Source of the DNA: Candidatus Hartigia pinicola
Lineage (GTDB): Bacteria; Pseudomonadota; Gammaproteobacteria; Enterobacterales; Enterobacteriaceae
Reading direction: 5' to 3'
Assembly: GCA_020541205.1 (NCBI GenBank)
Contig: CP048208.1
Location: 1,426,001 to 1,490,000, forward strand
Length of the DNA: 64,000 nucleotides
The translations under genes were made by a program, and so were the position numbers. Positions within the stretch are counted from its first letter, which is position 1, and each line of letters opens with the position of its first letter. Of this stretch, positions 12,301 through 25,616 are shown piece after piece. Below the pieces are notes generated by a model. That model was not told the DNA's origin, did not search any database, and worked only from the letters and a program-made list of their open reading frames with translations.

Positions 12301-14914
12301 TTTTAAAAACATTCAAAAATACAGGCACATGTTGTGAAAATAACTATGATATTAATTAAAATATTTAATATTAATAAATGAATTTCAACTGTTCAGTTTT
12401 ATTTTTGTTCGTAATATTTCCTGTCAGTGCTGAAATGTCATATGATCTAGTGTGACTATTATTTAATAAACTCTTTTTTTTGATTTTGAAAATACTTTAT
12501 TTTATATTATGATCTTTCACACCACATATCTATTTAGTCAAAAATTTCTTTATATAACATCACAAAATCAGTATTGAAATTTTAAGAATAAATAATATGT
12601 TTTTCTTTAACTAAATCTTAATACTTATATTAATAGATTTAACTATGTTTTTAACATTTTACCTTTCTAAAGTTGGAGTGCAAATATTCAGCACTCTTTC
12701 TTCAAAAAAAAATACTCAGGAGTCAGTTGAGACTAAAAAATACTTTTAATTAGATTCAGGAGTATACAATATATATAACTAAATACACATTAATTTTTAA
12801 GAATATCTACATTATGTATTTTCTAAAAAAATAAAAACTGATCTATGAAAAAATTTGTTCGTTAATAGCTTGTTCTAGTTTTTTTTGATTATTTTGATAA
12901 AAGAAATGAAAATATTAAATAATTTTTAGCATCTTTCATAAATAAATAATTTTATTTATCTTTTATTATCATTAATTCATGATTATTATATCATTTCTTA
13001 TTCGCATTATAATATTTTCTATTCTTCAGTTATAATGCAGAAACGTACACTATTTATATTTATGATTATATTAGATTCATGTAATCATTTTAGTTTTATA
13101 AATAAAAATCCTGAAAGTAAAAATACTTTTTTTGGTATTGATTGATTTTAAATATTATAAATAATTATGTTGTAAAATTTTAAACATTATAAAAACGACT
13201 GTAGTAATTAATATGTTTTTATTCACATACATATTTATTTAAATGCTGATAATTAAATAATTATAACACTAAACTTTAGTATTATTATTTAATTTATATT
13301 ATTAACAAGTTTTTACAAAGTTTCATTTCTTAAGTATTAAGTATTTTAAAAATGTTTATCAATATTATTGAAGTTAAATTTAATCATAGTTGTAAACTAT
13401 ATCATTTTATTTTAAGCAAAATATTTTAAAATAATTAATCAAAAAAATTTTTATAAACAATTTACTAAAATTAAGATACAATGATTAAAAATACTTTTAA
13501 TAAAAAACTGATTTACAATCTTTGCAAACATAATTATTCTATATCTTTTGTGAAAATAATGAAATCTACACTCAGAAAGTGCAGGAGAAAAATTTTAATA
13601 AATTTATTTCTTATTAAGGTGCATGCCCCTTTTAAACGCAATATAAATAAAGTTTTCTAAATAAGACGACGCATGATCCTTAGCACTTAAAGAGTATAGA
13701 ATAAAATTCTAATAATTACAGATTCTATAACAGATCAACAGTATGCTTTAATAATGTTTATCCTATACAAAAGTTACTAGCATGTATAAAAATCATTTTT
13801 AGAAAATGACGTTAATATTACTAAAAGATATTTTTAAAAAAATATACAATTTCTAGGGAAATGATTTAGATTATAAAAAATAATTTTTATGTTTATGTCT
13901 TTACGTTTATATTCCAAAAAATATTTATCACCCATTATATATTAAATCAATTAAAAATCAGCTAATATAAAAGATGAATAACATTAAAATATTTAAATTC
14001 ACGTTTTTAATTAATCTTTTATAATACATTCGTTAAACAAAAATAAATAATTATAGAAACTTTTAAAATAAAATATTCTTATCATTTTATTTAACCTCAA
14101 GAAATAATCTTAATCCTTTACCCCTCCTAATGAAAATATCAAACTCTACTCGTATAAAATGTAAAAAGTGCTGGTTTAAATTTTAAATAACTTAAATGCA
14201 TCGTAAATCTAGTAAGATTGTTAAAATAAATAATTACCATACAATACAAATAGCAAGTTTCTTAATCAGAAGAAAATATTTTACACATTTTTTCTAGAGT
14301 CACTATTATCATTTCACATGTAAATCATGAACCTAATCTAAATATAACATTATCATTCTAAACTTAACTTAATCAAGTAAGCACTAGCTATCAACCATTT
14401 TCTTTCTCGCACATATAAAAAATACTTTAAAAGTATTAGAAATTAATTAAAAAAAACAAACACTTATTTAATAATTTTGTAGTATAGATCAAGCTTTAAT
14501 ACGGATAAAAAATGATTTATAATTAAAAATTTAATATTTAACATGCTGATCGTTTCAAACTAAAAATTAACTTAATTTATAGTGCCGCTTTCACTTCTCG
14601 TAAGATGAATTTATTAAAAATCAAGTATAATTTAAACTGATAAATATTATCAATATGATAATATATTAAAAAAATAGAATATACTTCAATATTTAATAAC
14701 TTAACATATACAAAATAATTGCAGTTTCATATAGACATTAACCGAAAGTTTTCCTATAAACAAATAAGGAGAATATAAATAGCTATGTGACAAAAGCAGC
14801 TAGATTTAATTTAATGGTTACTAGAAATCTAAATAAAAGATACGTAAACCTAGACTATTTAATTTAAAATAGACTAAGTTATTATAAAAAACTAAAGTTA
14901 TTGAGGAAATTCAT
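12301..14914. other. Decayed non-coding DNA upstream of ptsH
   Basis: About 2.6 kb of extremely AT-rich sequence without any credible open frame. From neighbouring gene order it should once have held the remainder of sdhA, sdhD and sdhC on the minus strand, and possibly cysK on the plus strand ahead of ptsH. I could not align any of these by eye. The ptsH promoter must lie in the last few hundred bases, but I could not pick a convincing -35/-10 pair among many AT-rich candidates. Confidence 0.6.
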
Positions 14915-15172
14915 ATGTTCCAGCAAGAAGTCACAATCACAGCACCAAATGGCTTACACATTCGTCCAGCCGCTCAATTTGTGAAAGAAGCAAAGACATT
15001 CACTTCTAATATTAGTTTGATTTCTGGTGGTAAATCTGCGAGCGCAAAAAGCCTATTTAAGTTACAAACTTTAGGCTTAACTCAAGGTGCTATTGTAACA
15101 ATCTATGCCGAAGGTGAAGATGAAAAACAAGCAGTTGAACATTTAGTTCAACTTATCAGTAATTTGGAATAG
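14915..15172 (+). CDS. ptsH: HPr phosphocarrier protein of the PTS
   Basis: HPr relays phosphate from enzyme I to the EIIA domains of sugar permeases. The product is 85 residues, the standard length, and reads almost like the E. coli protein. The phosphorylated His15 sits in the motif N-G-L-H-I-R-P-A-A, and the regulatory Ser46 position is kept in [18 protein letters not shown] ribosome-binding site precedes the ATG. It is followed after 140 bases by ptsI, a wider gap than the few tens of bases usual in enterobacteria. It is the first gene of the old ptsH-ptsI-crr operon, whose third member is broken. Cytoplasmic. Confidence 0.98.
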   Translation: MFQQEVTITAPNGLHIRPAAQFVKEAKTFTSNISLISGGKSASAKSLFKLQTLGLTQGAIVTIYAEGEDEKQAVEHLVQLISNLE

Positions 15173-15312
15173 TTTTACAAAAAATAATAAATATTCCTAA
15201 CTCTATTTTACATCCCAAGCATAATGATTCAGGGATAATAATTTAGCCACTAATCAAATTTTGCTTTTATTTTAAATATCAGAACACCTATCCGCAGTAT
15301 TAAGGTAATAAC

Positions 15313-17034
15313 ATGATTACAGGAATTTTAGTATCCCCCGGTTTTGCTTTTGGTCAAGCTTTAATCTTTAAAGAAGATCCTATTATTGTTAGCAAAAAAA
15401 TAATTACTGATGACCAGATAGAAAAAGAAATTCAACATTTTATCAATGGGCGACAGAGCGCAACTAAACAACTGAGCCTTATTAAAGAAACAGCCGAAAA
15501 AAATCTTGGCCTAGAAAAAGCTAAAATCTTTGAAGGGCATATTATGTTACTAGAAGATGAAGAGCTTGAACAAGAAATTATTTCCCTCATCAAAAATGAT
15601 AAAAAAACAGCAGATGCTGCAGTGTATTACGTTATTGAAAACCACGCTCAAGCTCTTGAATCACTAGATGATGAATATTTAAAAGAACGTGCATCCGACA
15701 TTCGTGATATCGGTAAACGCTTATTAAAAAATATTCTCAAAATTCCAATTATTGATCTAAGTGCTATTGATAAAAAAGTTATATTAGTTGCCGAAGATCT
15801 TACACCATCTGAAACTGCACAATTAAATCTCGATAAAGTTTTAGGTTTTATTACAGATTTAGGGGGTCGTACATCACATACCTCAATTATGGCACGTTCA
15901 CTTGAACTTCCGGCGATTGTTGGTACATCTAATGCAACCAGTAAAATTAAAAATGGTGATTACATTATTCTAGATGGGATAAAAAATTATATCTATCTAA
16001 ATCCTAGTAAAAATGAAATAGACAACTTAAAAAAATCTGATGAAGAATATCAAAAAGAAAAAAATGCACTTACTAAGCTGAAAGATTTACCGGCTACTAC
16101 ACTTGATGGGCACCAAGTTAAAGTGTGTGCAAACATTAGTACCGTACGTGATATCTTAGGAGCCAAACGCAATGGTGCTGAAGGAATTGGCTTATACCGT
16201 ACTGAATTTCTGTTTATGGATAGGGATTCTCTACCTACTGAAGAAGAGCAATTTGAAGCTTATAAATCTGTTGCAAAAGCAATGAATAACCAAACTATAA
16301 TTGTACGTACCATAGATATTGGCGGTGATAAAAATTTACCATATATGAATTTACCAAAAGAAGAAAATCCCTTCTTAGGGTGGCGCGCTATTCGTATTTG
16401 TCTTGATCGCACAGAAATTCTGCATTCTCAATTAAGAGCTATTTTAAGAAGTTCAAGTTTTGGTAAATTGCGTATTATGTTCCCGATGATTATTTCCGTC
16501 GAAGAAGTTCGTAAACTACAAGAAGAACTCAAAATGCTAAAAGAGCAATTATATAAAGAAGGTGAATCCTTCGATCAATCTATAGAAGTTGGTGTTATGA
16601 TAGAGACACCTTCTGCGGCAGTAATTGCGAATCATCTAGCAAAAGAAGTTGATTTTTTTAGTATTGGGACAAACGATCTTACTCAATATACATTAGCTGT
16701 TGACAGAGGAAATGAACTAATTTCACACCTCTACAATCCAATGTCACCCGCAGTCCTGAAGCTTATTAAACAAGTTATTGATGCATCACATGCAGAAGGT
16801 AAATGGACTGGAATGTGTGGTGAATTAGCAAGTGACGAACGTGCAACTCTATTGTTAGTTGGTATGGGTTTAGACGAATTTAGTATGAGCTCAATTTCTA
16901 TTCCACGTATTAAAAAATTAATTCGTAATACAAATTTTATAGATACTCAAGCGTTAGCTAAAGAAGCGCTTGCTCAATCTACTTCATATGAATTAATGAA
17001 ACTTGTTGATACTTTTCTCCAAGAAAAAACATGA
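15313..17034 (+). CDS. ptsI: Phosphoenolpyruvate-protein phosphotransferase (PTS enzyme I)
   Basis: Enzyme I takes phosphate from phosphoenolpyruvate and passes it to HPr, powering all PTS sugar uptake. The product is 573 residues (E. coli 575) and is collinear throughout. The phosphohistidine domain carries His189 in [13 protein letters not shown]. The C-terminal PEP-binding barrel keeps [25 protein letters not shown], and Cys502 in G-M-C-G-E-L-A. The N-terminal helical HPr-binding region is also conserved ([16 protein letters not shown]). TAAGG precedes the ATG. It looks fully functional although the adjacent crr is dead, so the phosphate relay must serve some other EII outside this window (inference). 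Confidence 0.98.
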   Translation: MITGILVSPGFAFGQALIFKEDPIIVSKKIITDDQIEKEIQHFINGRQSATKQLSLIKETAEKNLGLEKAKIFEGHIMLLEDEELEQEIISLIKNDKKTADAAVYYVIENHAQALESLDDEYLKERASDIRDIGKRLLKNILKIPIIDLSAIDKKVILVAEDLTPSETAQLNLDKVLGFITDLGGRTSHTSIMARSLELPAIVGTSNATSKIKNGDYIILDGIKNYIYLNPSKNEIDNLKKSDEEYQKEKNALTKLKDLPATTLDGHQVKVCANISTVRDILGAKRNGAEGIGLYRTEFLFMDRDSLPTEEEQFEAYKSVAKAMNNQTIIVRTIDIGGDKNLPYMNLPKEENPFLGWRAIRICLDRTEILHSQLRAILRSSSFGKLRIMFPMIISVEEVRKLQEELKMLKEQLYKEGESFDQSIEVGVMIETPSAAVIANHLAKEVDFFSIGTNDLTQYTLAVDRGNELISHLYNPMSPAVLKLIKQVIDASHAEGKWTGMCGELASDERATLLLVGMGLDEFSMSSISIPRIKKLIRNTNFIDTQALAKEALAQSTSYELMKLVDTFLQEKT

Positions 17035-17088
17035 TACTAAAAACAACATATTAGTTTGGTTACATTTTCAAGGTTTAGGAAAAAATTG

Positions 17089-17589
17089 ATGAACTTATTA
17101 AATAAATTTAAATGTCTAGTTTTAAATGATAAAAACAACAGTAATTTTATTAAAATTATTGCACATTTATCAAGAAACATTATCAGTATTGAAAATATTC
17201 CTGAGATTATTCACAAGGAGAGAGCTTTGTAGAAACATTGCTATTCATTTTTCTGGTAATAAAAACGTCGCTCCAATAGATAGAAATATTAGTAAAATTT
17301 TAAAAACTCATTATGCATGTTCTATACATCTATAATAATAGTGAGCTTTTATTCATTTCGGTATTAATACTATAGAATTTAAATGACAAAGTTTAAAGAT
17401 ATAATTCAAGAAGCTCAATCAGTTAAAAAAGTAATTTTGTTATTGAGTTGAACTTACCCTTTTTTTTAGAAAAAATCAGTTTTAACCCCTGTTGTTATTT
17501 CTGATATAGATAAAATTAAAGAACTTATTATACTGACTGATATAGCAATTGTTAGTGAAACAGTTATAATTCGAGTTAAGAAATACTAG
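17089..17589 (+). pseudogene. crr: crr pseudogene (EIIA-Glc)
   Basis: EIIA-Glc would accept phosphate from HPr for glucose uptake and regulate other permeases and adenylate cyclase. The gene lies 54 bases after ptsI, in its normal operon place. From ATG 17089 the frame reads M-N-L-L-N-K-F-K, matching M-G-L-F-D-K-L-K, and continues through I-E-N-I-P. A frameshift near 17225 moves the match to another frame: I-A-I-H-F-S-G-N-K-N-V-A-P-I-D, the family G-N-K-M-V-A-P-V-D region. The segment around the phosphorylated His survives as I-H-F-G-I-N-T-I-E, then stops follow. A third stretch, L-T-P-V-V-I-S-D-I-D-K-I-K-E-L, runs in frame to a stop at 17589 exactly where crr should end. At least three lesions make it non-functional, but nearly the whole length is recognisable, so the inactivation is fairly recent. 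Confidence 0.96.
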
Positions 17590-17607
17590 TTACTTTTTAA
17601 TAGAAAT

Positions 17608-17656
17608 ATAAAACCATCAGACGCAATTAAGGGATCCCTGATGGTTTTATTATTTT
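17608..17656 (+). terminator. Rho-independent terminator of the ptsHI-crr operon
   Basis: A perfect 13-base-pair inverted repeat, 17608-17620 pairing with 17638-17650, brackets a 17-base interior that itself contains a GGGATCCC palindrome. It is followed by a T-rich stretch. It sits 19 bases after the crr pseudogene stop in the expected orientation. The stem has no mismatch although crr is ruined, suggesting the terminator is still under selection for ending ptsHI transcripts (inference). Confidence 0.88.
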
Positions 17657-20600
17657 CAATTAAATGTTACTGATTTCTCTCTACAGAGAAATAGAAATTT
17701 TTTACAAACAACAACATTGAGATTATATTTATTAATTCTTCATACTTCTGAAAGTTACTATACAAATTTAGAGAAAAAAATATTATTTAATTCATAAGTA
17801 TTATTATCACGTCTTACATTTCTTGTTTTTTTATATTCAACATAATATTTATGCGTTTTTAATTAAGAATCTCTAATTAATACCCTAGAGATAAAGATTA
17901 AATACCTAAGATATAGTTTTGCTACAAATTTACATAAATTATTTTTACTTTTTAAAAAAATATGTTTAATAACGACTAAGATTTATAATAATACCTATTA
18001 TTAAAATAGTAAAAATTAAATGAATTATAAAATATTTAGTACATTCCATAATTGCAAATCTAGTTATTATAAAATTGTCTCATCACTTATCAAAATCATT
18101 AAATTAATCGAAGATTTTTCCGTATGTATCTATTTTACAGCACTCTCTAAAAGTTTCTATTTTAATAACGAGTAACTTACTGATCGCATTCACTAAACAA
18201 CATGTACTTATGTAACACGTTACCCTCTTGAAGTATACTTTTAGGACTCGGGAATTTTAAGTAATAATTATATTAACCACGAACATTATCGCCAATGTAA
18301 TTTTTTACCGCTCAGACTTTCAATCAGCATCAAGCTAGATTTAATCGTCAGAAATGAATATATGATGCATAATTATGAAACTTTACGCAGAGTATAATAT
18401 TTGTAACTAAGGAATATTACAAGGTATTATAAAATCTAATATTATACATATATTTCATACAATAAAATATATTAAACGAATAGTGATTATTTCTTCAACA
18501 AACATCACATCACAATTAGCAATAATACTTACTAATACTAATAAAACAACTAAACAATATTAACCATCAGATACAACACTGTCTATTTATTTTAGAACAA
18601 ATCCTGCAGATTAACATAATTACATTATTGCATTAAATTTCCGCTATCAATCACCCTTTAAATTATTTGTAGACTCTTTGATAAAACAACTAAAACTGCT
18701 AAATATCTGCTCATTTTAAAATAATAAACATTTATTTTTCAATTACAATAAACGAGGAAATCTGTATAATATACACATATCAAAACACACTAATTATATT
18801 TTAAATATCTTAACTTTATGAATATTATTAAGATACAATATTCAATAGAGAAAATTTCATAAACGCTTTACATAGTAAAAAATATGACTTAATACTCAAA
18901 CTATTTTATAACTGATACAATCTAATTTTATTATTGCGCTATCGACATAATTTTAATAATCACTAATGATAGATTTTTCTTATAATATTACATAACTAAA
19001 AAATAATCTTATCATAAATTAATCAAATGTAATCATGTATTAAAGCAATGGTTTTCAACTTAAAAAAAGAAGGAAGATTAAAATACTAAATATGAACACA
19101 ACCTTTAGTGAATTAACTTAATTTTAGTACATCTATATTTTCATACAATATGACACATCCTAAAAATATCTTTAATAAAACAATTAAGAAAATTATCTAC
19201 CTCATTCTCTCTGCTAATGGTAATTGAAATCCTCTATACACATACATGATACTATTGAACACAAATGCAAGACTACTGTAATAAAAAGTACACAGCTATT
19301 ATTGATATACAATCAACGTAAAAATATTCCTATGATTATTAAGGGTATATACAAATTCAAAAAATTCTTAAGGTATTGAAACTGCTTAAGTTGATCCTTA
19401 AAAACTAAGCTGACCAGAAACTTTTATAGCCACTATAACCGAAAATTTCTAAACATACCGTTTAAACTCTATTATTAAGTCAAAATACTAAAAGATAAAA
19501 GACTTACAGTCATTCAAGTAAAATTAACAAAATATAAATACAGAGCTACATCCTACATTAGGTTATATTATAAAGAAATAACTATCATTCAGTGATCGCA
19601 TAGCTTCTCTTACTTAGATAAGACTATGATGCCAATTTTAGAGAAATGAATTAAAATATTCTAGAGTCAGTCTAATAAATTATTTAGTAATTTTATGCAA
19701 AAGATCAACCCCATTAATGCACAGTCAATACAAAAGCAACTATTTTAATAATGTCTACAGCTACTTCACATTGAATAATATTTTTTAGAACACTCAACCT
19801 ATGTCTAACAATCTAAAATTAGAAATTACATTAAATATATAAAGTTCATAGAATTTTAATATAACAAGAATTTAACTAAATATATAAAAATATCTAAAAT
19901 CTTTTACATGTATAATAATCATTTATAACAATTTTAATATATTAAAGTAACTTTTCCGAGTACTCTATAAGATATACAGTCACTTTTTACTAATGAGATG
20001 ATTTACTGTTACTAAAATTTTCCTTATCTAAATCTTAGACGTCAATCATAATTGTATAATTTAATATCAAAAATCTTTTTATTTATATTGTAAGACTGTT
20101 AATAAACTCTATCTTTATATTTTATAGCATCTATAATCACTAAATTCATATTACATTCTTAAGACAGTTGATTCACACTTCACTAACTATATTATAAAAA
20201 GTAATATACACTTAATCTATCTTAGATTCTTAACACGTCATATGTCTTATTAATAAACTATTTTTAAAATATACAGAAAAGAATAAAACACATTATACAT
20301 GTGTATCTTTTTTAGGCATGTACATCTTTAACTGCTCAACAATATAGTTTAATTAATTAAAACATTATTAAAGTTATGCCGCTACTGTAGGATTGTTTCA
20401 TGATAAAAATATATAATATAAGAACATTTAAAAAAGATTTTTATACTCTGTAGATTACAAGTAATTATTTTATATAAAAATATTCTCAGTAAAATCAGAC
20501 AGAGAATCAATAAGATAAGAAATCAATAGACGGAAAGAGATAAAATTTATTCAGGATTTAATCAGCACAATAGAAATGAACTCACATCAGCGTTGTATCA

Positions 20601-21524
20601 CAAATAATAACTGGTATAATAAATAAATTAATGTTTAACAGAATTATGAACAAGTAAAATACTACTAAATTAAATATTTTACATATTTTTCTGAAAATAC
20701 CTCATACATTTTTATTTAAATCTACAAGATCATTGTCAAAAAATAATCACGATATTGTATCGACATTATCTAAGAACTAAATACAAACTAGAGTATACAT
20801 ACAATAGATTAACTAATTTCCAGTATCAAAAACAGTATGAATATAACAACGGGGGTGAAGGAAGTAATATTGAATTTTGATAAATTTTGTTTCAGTATAC
20901 AACTAACATCTTTGAGACAATCCGATACATTGCCATCATATCTAGAGATGTAGAAGTAAAAATAAAATTAAATTCAAGTGGTTTCAGATAGTCAATTATT
21001 GATAAGAGTGGCAATAGTATTCACTGCTATACTAAAAAGAGGTAAGTATTACAATAATTGAAATAACAGTGCGTAACCAGATAAAATGACTCAGCTATTG
21101 TAACCAATAAAAATGCAGCTAATAATTTAATCAGTTTCACCTTTTATTTTTCTAGACAACCAAACAATACTTATAATTAAGATTTCAGTGAGCTAAAAAA
21201 ATCATATAACAAAAACGCTTAATAGCTATACGCGTTACAAGGATAATTTTTTAAAATATCGTAAAAAAACCAGAGCAGTTTTTACAAGAAAAAGACTTAA
21301 TCATATTCTGCATGTTCTCTTTTTCGGTTAACTATGTTGATAGTCTACTTTATAAATAAGAACGATAGTAAATCTGTTAATCTTCACTTAAAAAAAAATC
21401 AAAATACAAGCGACAATATTTTTATAAGAAACATCATTAAAATATTGATGTTCAAATTATTTGGATAATATCATTAAGAAAATTCCTGCCTTAATGATAT
21501 TATTAATTAACAAATAGAGATAGC
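17657..21524. other. Decayed non-coding DNA between crr and zipA remnants
   Basis: About 3.9 kb with frequent stops in all frames and no credible gene. In enterobacteria zipA is divergent from cysZ-cysK, which would put those two genes here on the minus strand. I could not align either by eye. No repeats, insertion sequence ends or RNA genes stand out. Confidence 0.6.
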
Positions 21525-22508
21525 GTGAGACAAGATTTTCGTCTAATATTATTACTTGTAGGTACAATCACTATAACAAGTTTATTACTGTATAGTTTGT
21601 ATACTATCCGAAAAAACAATCAAGATTATTATATAATGAGCCCGTAAAATATCAAAACATAATGACCATAATAAATTATCTGATGATGATTTTAGATTAT
21701 GCATAGAAAATAAAACGATAGCATCTCTTGTTTCTAAACCTGCTATATCTGAGTCTATTTATCAGACAAAGCAGCTTGTAGAGACTGTACGATCACTATT
21801 CATATGTTCTACTAGGTGCAATACAACTCAGTTTAAATATCATAGAATAATATTCTGAGTAGTTAAACTTAAGACAGCAGAACGTATTAATGAAACGTCT
21901 TATATTAGAATAAAATCAACAAATCTATTATACCATACATTACCAAGCGCTTAACGATATATCTTGATTATATACGAAACAACCCGAATCTATTTATAAC
22001 ATTCATGAAAACAAAAAATTATAAACAATACCCCACGCACAACAACAGACAGGCGTTAATATTAAATTTTAACCACTGAAAGTCAATACAAATTAACAAC
22101 GAAAAAAGCATTTTAATGTTTCATATTTTTAGTTTTAGAGGAAACCACGACAAAGAATCAAGGTACTGTTGAAAATGCTCTTCAAGCGGAAATTTTAATT
22201 TGGTGCAATGTATCTTTGCCTTTGATGTGTACGTCATCAGGAATCGGACGAGTGCTCTCTAACCTCACTAATACGCTTACACTCGAATTATTTAACCTCA
22301 AGATAATATCTAAATTAAGATCTTCCAAGAATATCTATATTTATAAAAGTATTGTCTTATAATGATACAAGAAAATTTTATGTTAATGTTGAAAATAGTA
22401 TAAAATATTACCTCTGATTTAGGAGACGTGATTCTTCACGATAAACATCAATTTCTGCACTTCAGAAGATCGCAGTCTATCCTACATGAGTTAGAATACA
22501 CTCAATAA
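21525..22508 (+). pseudogene. zipA: zipA pseudogene (cell division protein)
   Basis: ZipA is an inner-membrane protein that tethers FtsZ to the septum. From GTG 21525 the frame reads V-R-Q-D-F-R-L-I-L-L-L-V-G, the conserved ZipA N-terminal membrane anchor (M-M-Q-D-L-R-L-I-L), followed by R-K-N where the family has R-K-E. It then stops at about 21647. The low-complexity linker is not alignable. The C-terminal FtsZ-binding domain is traceable in pieces: G-I-G-R-V-L-S-N-L-T-N near 22240 (family G-S-G-P-A-L-F-S-L-A-N), E-N-F-M-L-M-L near 22370 (family Q-N-F-K-L-M-L) and G-D-V-I-L-H-D near 22430 (family G-G-V-V-L-D-D). Frameshifts and stops separate the pieces. It cannot encode a working protein. 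Confidence 0.88.
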
Positions 22509-22722
22509 AATATCTAAAAACACAGCTTCTTATAACTAAAGATGATATGTATAATGTATTTTTTTATTAAATATTTTTATATAGTCATCAAAATAATTTA
22601 TATTATATCATTAGTCTTTAACATAAATTCTTTGTAATTAGCATAAGTTTTTTGTAAAAAATGTAATTATGCTTTAAATATACCTCTATGTATTCTCAAT
22701 GAAACAGGAAAATAATGATATC

Positions 22723-22749
22723 TACCACGTAGCTTTTCGTGGTATTTTT
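22723..22749 (+). terminator. Orphan rho-independent terminator
   Basis: The stem TACCACG (22723-22729) pairs with CGTGGTA (22738-22744) around an 8-base loop and is followed by five T residues. It lies 215 bases after the zipA pseudogene stop with no open gene between. It may be the old end of the zipA transcription unit, or of a deleted neighbour such as ligA (inference). Confidence 0.6.
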
Positions 22750-25616
22750 ATTATGTCAATTATTTCAATCTTAGCTCAATAACGTCATATTATATCTTAA
22801 TGTCTTACTAAATTAGTGTTTTCTTGTTTATTTAATGTCATGTATTATGACTTTGTATAGATTTTATTATCTACACCTCTTTTAAAATAAATGTAATAAA
22901 ATACACTTCATTAAAATAACAAAATAATCATTATATTAAAATATTAATGCATTAAACAAAAAAATAAATCAAATCTATTCTACATTTATCAGCATTTTAT
23001 TATCTTATAAAACTTTAACTAACTAAATATAATAATATATTTCAAGACAATTCATGCTTCAAATTATTATGCAGTATTTTATTGACTTATGTTTTAATAA
23101 AAAATAGTAATAGCAAGCTACGTTTCATTAAATAGTTATCAATCTGATGAATATATTCAGATCATTTTCATTTTTTTAAAAAAATATATAGGAAATTACA
23201 TATTCTCCAAAGAATAAACTTACATCATCACTTCATCATAAAAAAATTACAATCTTATTTTCAAAAAATAAAATACTCTTTTTAATAATTTTCGTCATTC
23301 AGCGTTTAGTTATCAATACTAAAATATGAAATATAGTAACGTGTTAAACGTAAAGTTCTATTATTACGCTATATTGTGATTTGTTTTAAAATATACGTAA
23401 TTATTACTGTTTTTTATTACATATCATGATATATTTTTAACATAAAATATTTTTATGTTCTATGCATAATTTAATATAAGAGTTAAATCAAATCAGCATT
23501 TAGTATTACTCAATAAAAACAAAATATAATAAATAACTTACCACAAGTCTAATATTCTAAATATTTTTAAATGTTTTATTAACAAATTAAACAACTATAT
23601 TATCAGTAAGATAATATCTTATTTTAATAGATAGAAAAATCTTAACATTACTTTTTAATACAACGTAATAATAGTTTAACGAAAGATATAGAAGATTATA
23701 AAAAAACATACTCTATGCAGAATATTTTCTAGTGAAAAATATTTATTTACCTCTAAATTTAATATACTATCAAATATACTATCAGTTAATAATAGAAAAA
23801 AGACTTCACTAATTTTTAATGAATGACTTAACGTGGTTAAATAACCCTTTCCTAATTAATAAAAAGTATTTTTAACTCACGCCACTTTCTCTGTAAAATA
23901 GACAAAAAATAAATATCAGATTTATATACTAAAGACTTATATTGAATTAACAGATTTTAAAATTCTTCTAGATTACACGTAATGTACTAGTTGATTCTAT
24001 ATAAAAAATAATTGCAGCATTTTATACTTGAAAATTCTGCATCCTAACTGCAATTATAAAAAATAAATTTTAAATCTTGATTTTCAGTGTGTCATTTCAT
24101 GCAAAACTTTTTTTACCTACATTAAAACATTTTACGAGTCATCATCTCAGTATGTATTAACACTAATCCTGATTAATAATAATAAAAAGACTTCATTCAG
24201 TAGATACGCGTTTTAACACAAAAACAATAAAACGTTTTTATTGTTTTTAATGATTATTCTTTTTAACGTTTAAGATAATAATATATAAGCACTATTTTGA
24301 AAAAATTAATAGAATATATATTCTATTAGAAACAATTAAGAAAAATACATAACAGTTTATAAAATACCTTATACACATTAATTGAACAGGAATGAAAGAA
24401 TTTTAACTGCTTCAATCTTTTAAGATTAAAACCTATTAAGTGTAATTTTTTATTAAGTTTAATGAATATAAATAAAAATAATAAATTTTAAAAAATTTAA
24501 ATATGCTATTGAAGCTAACTAATACAATGATTTCTGATACTTAAAATCAAGATAGTAGTAATATTTTATAGAGTAGGTAGAAAATCTGTCAATATCTGAA
24601 GTGTTTTTAAAAGTATTCCAATAAAAACAAATATGAATATTTTAAATCTTTAAATAATTAATAATATTTATTAATTTTACATTTTATGAAAATTTTTAGT
24701 ATTCATATCAAAACTTTATATAGATTATATATTATAATATCTCTTATAAAAAGTAAATTTAACAAAGTACAAATTAGTAGTAAATAAATGATATACATGA
24801 TCAGATCATCTTGAGAAAATTTATAACAAAAGAATGATCAACCAGCAATAACACATTAATATAAATTATATGTAATTAGCACAATTCAAACTGAGACTAT
24901 AAACAGTGTATTTTGTCTTCATTGCTTGTGCTAATTATCATTGTGATTATAATGATAAGGATTGCGCTCTTTATATCACTTCTGAAAGTAAGCACAATAT
25001 TATTGATTAACTTTTTTGTCTTTTTCGATCAAAGTTTAATTATTTTTTAATTAAAGACATGCTTTTAGGTAATTATTAGAACCATTAAAGAAATGCTTTT
25101 AGTAATAATAAAAACTATTTTCTCAGATTTTCTACTTTTATTCTATATAATAATCTTTGTTTAGCTTGTCACCAAACAGCTTTAAACTTACAATCTTAGT
25201 TATATAACAATTCAAAAATAACTTTTTATTTAATGTATTCAAATATTTAAAATACTGTTAATATTATTTTAGATTCTTTCTCTACCATCGAAAATATGCT
25301 CACGTAGCTAAACTATTCATTGATTGAGATTGATTCATTACTACACAAGATCATAAAAAAATATTTTTCACGATGCATAGTTTGGAATAAGGTAGCATAA
25401 GCTAATATATTTTATTAGTTATAATAAGAAAAATCATCACTAATTTCTTTACGTATGATTCATTAAAGACATAATCATCTTCACCTATACAAAACTTTTT
25501 GAGTATTATGAATAATAAAATTAACACGTATTTTATACCATACTTACTTCTTTACCAAATATACTATCCTGTTATAAAATTTAAAAACAACCTATGCATG
25601 AATTATTTTTAAAAAA
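22750..25616. other. Decayed non-coding DNA between zipA remnant and ybhL
   Basis: Nearly 2.9 kb of AT-rich sequence without a credible open frame. ligA, the usual neighbour of zipA, would be expected here on the plus strand, but I found none of its motifs. The only notable element is a hairpin at 24220-24248. Confidence 0.6.
24220..24248. terminator. Perfect hairpin, possible bidirectional terminator
   Basis: A 13-base-pair perfect inverted repeat, AAAAACAATAAAA (24220-24232) with TTTTATTGTTTTT (24236-24248), and a 3-base loop. The run of A on one side and T on the other is terminator-like on either strand. However, the stem is nearly all A/T and no intact gene ends nearby. The wording is cautious because in DNA this AT-rich such palindromes can arise by chance. 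Confidence 0.35.

Noticed and set aside
17126-17335. Open frame of 69 codons after ptsI as a separate small gene
   Set aside because: Its second half is the shifted frame of the crr pseudogene and its start is only an internal ATG in the wrong frame.
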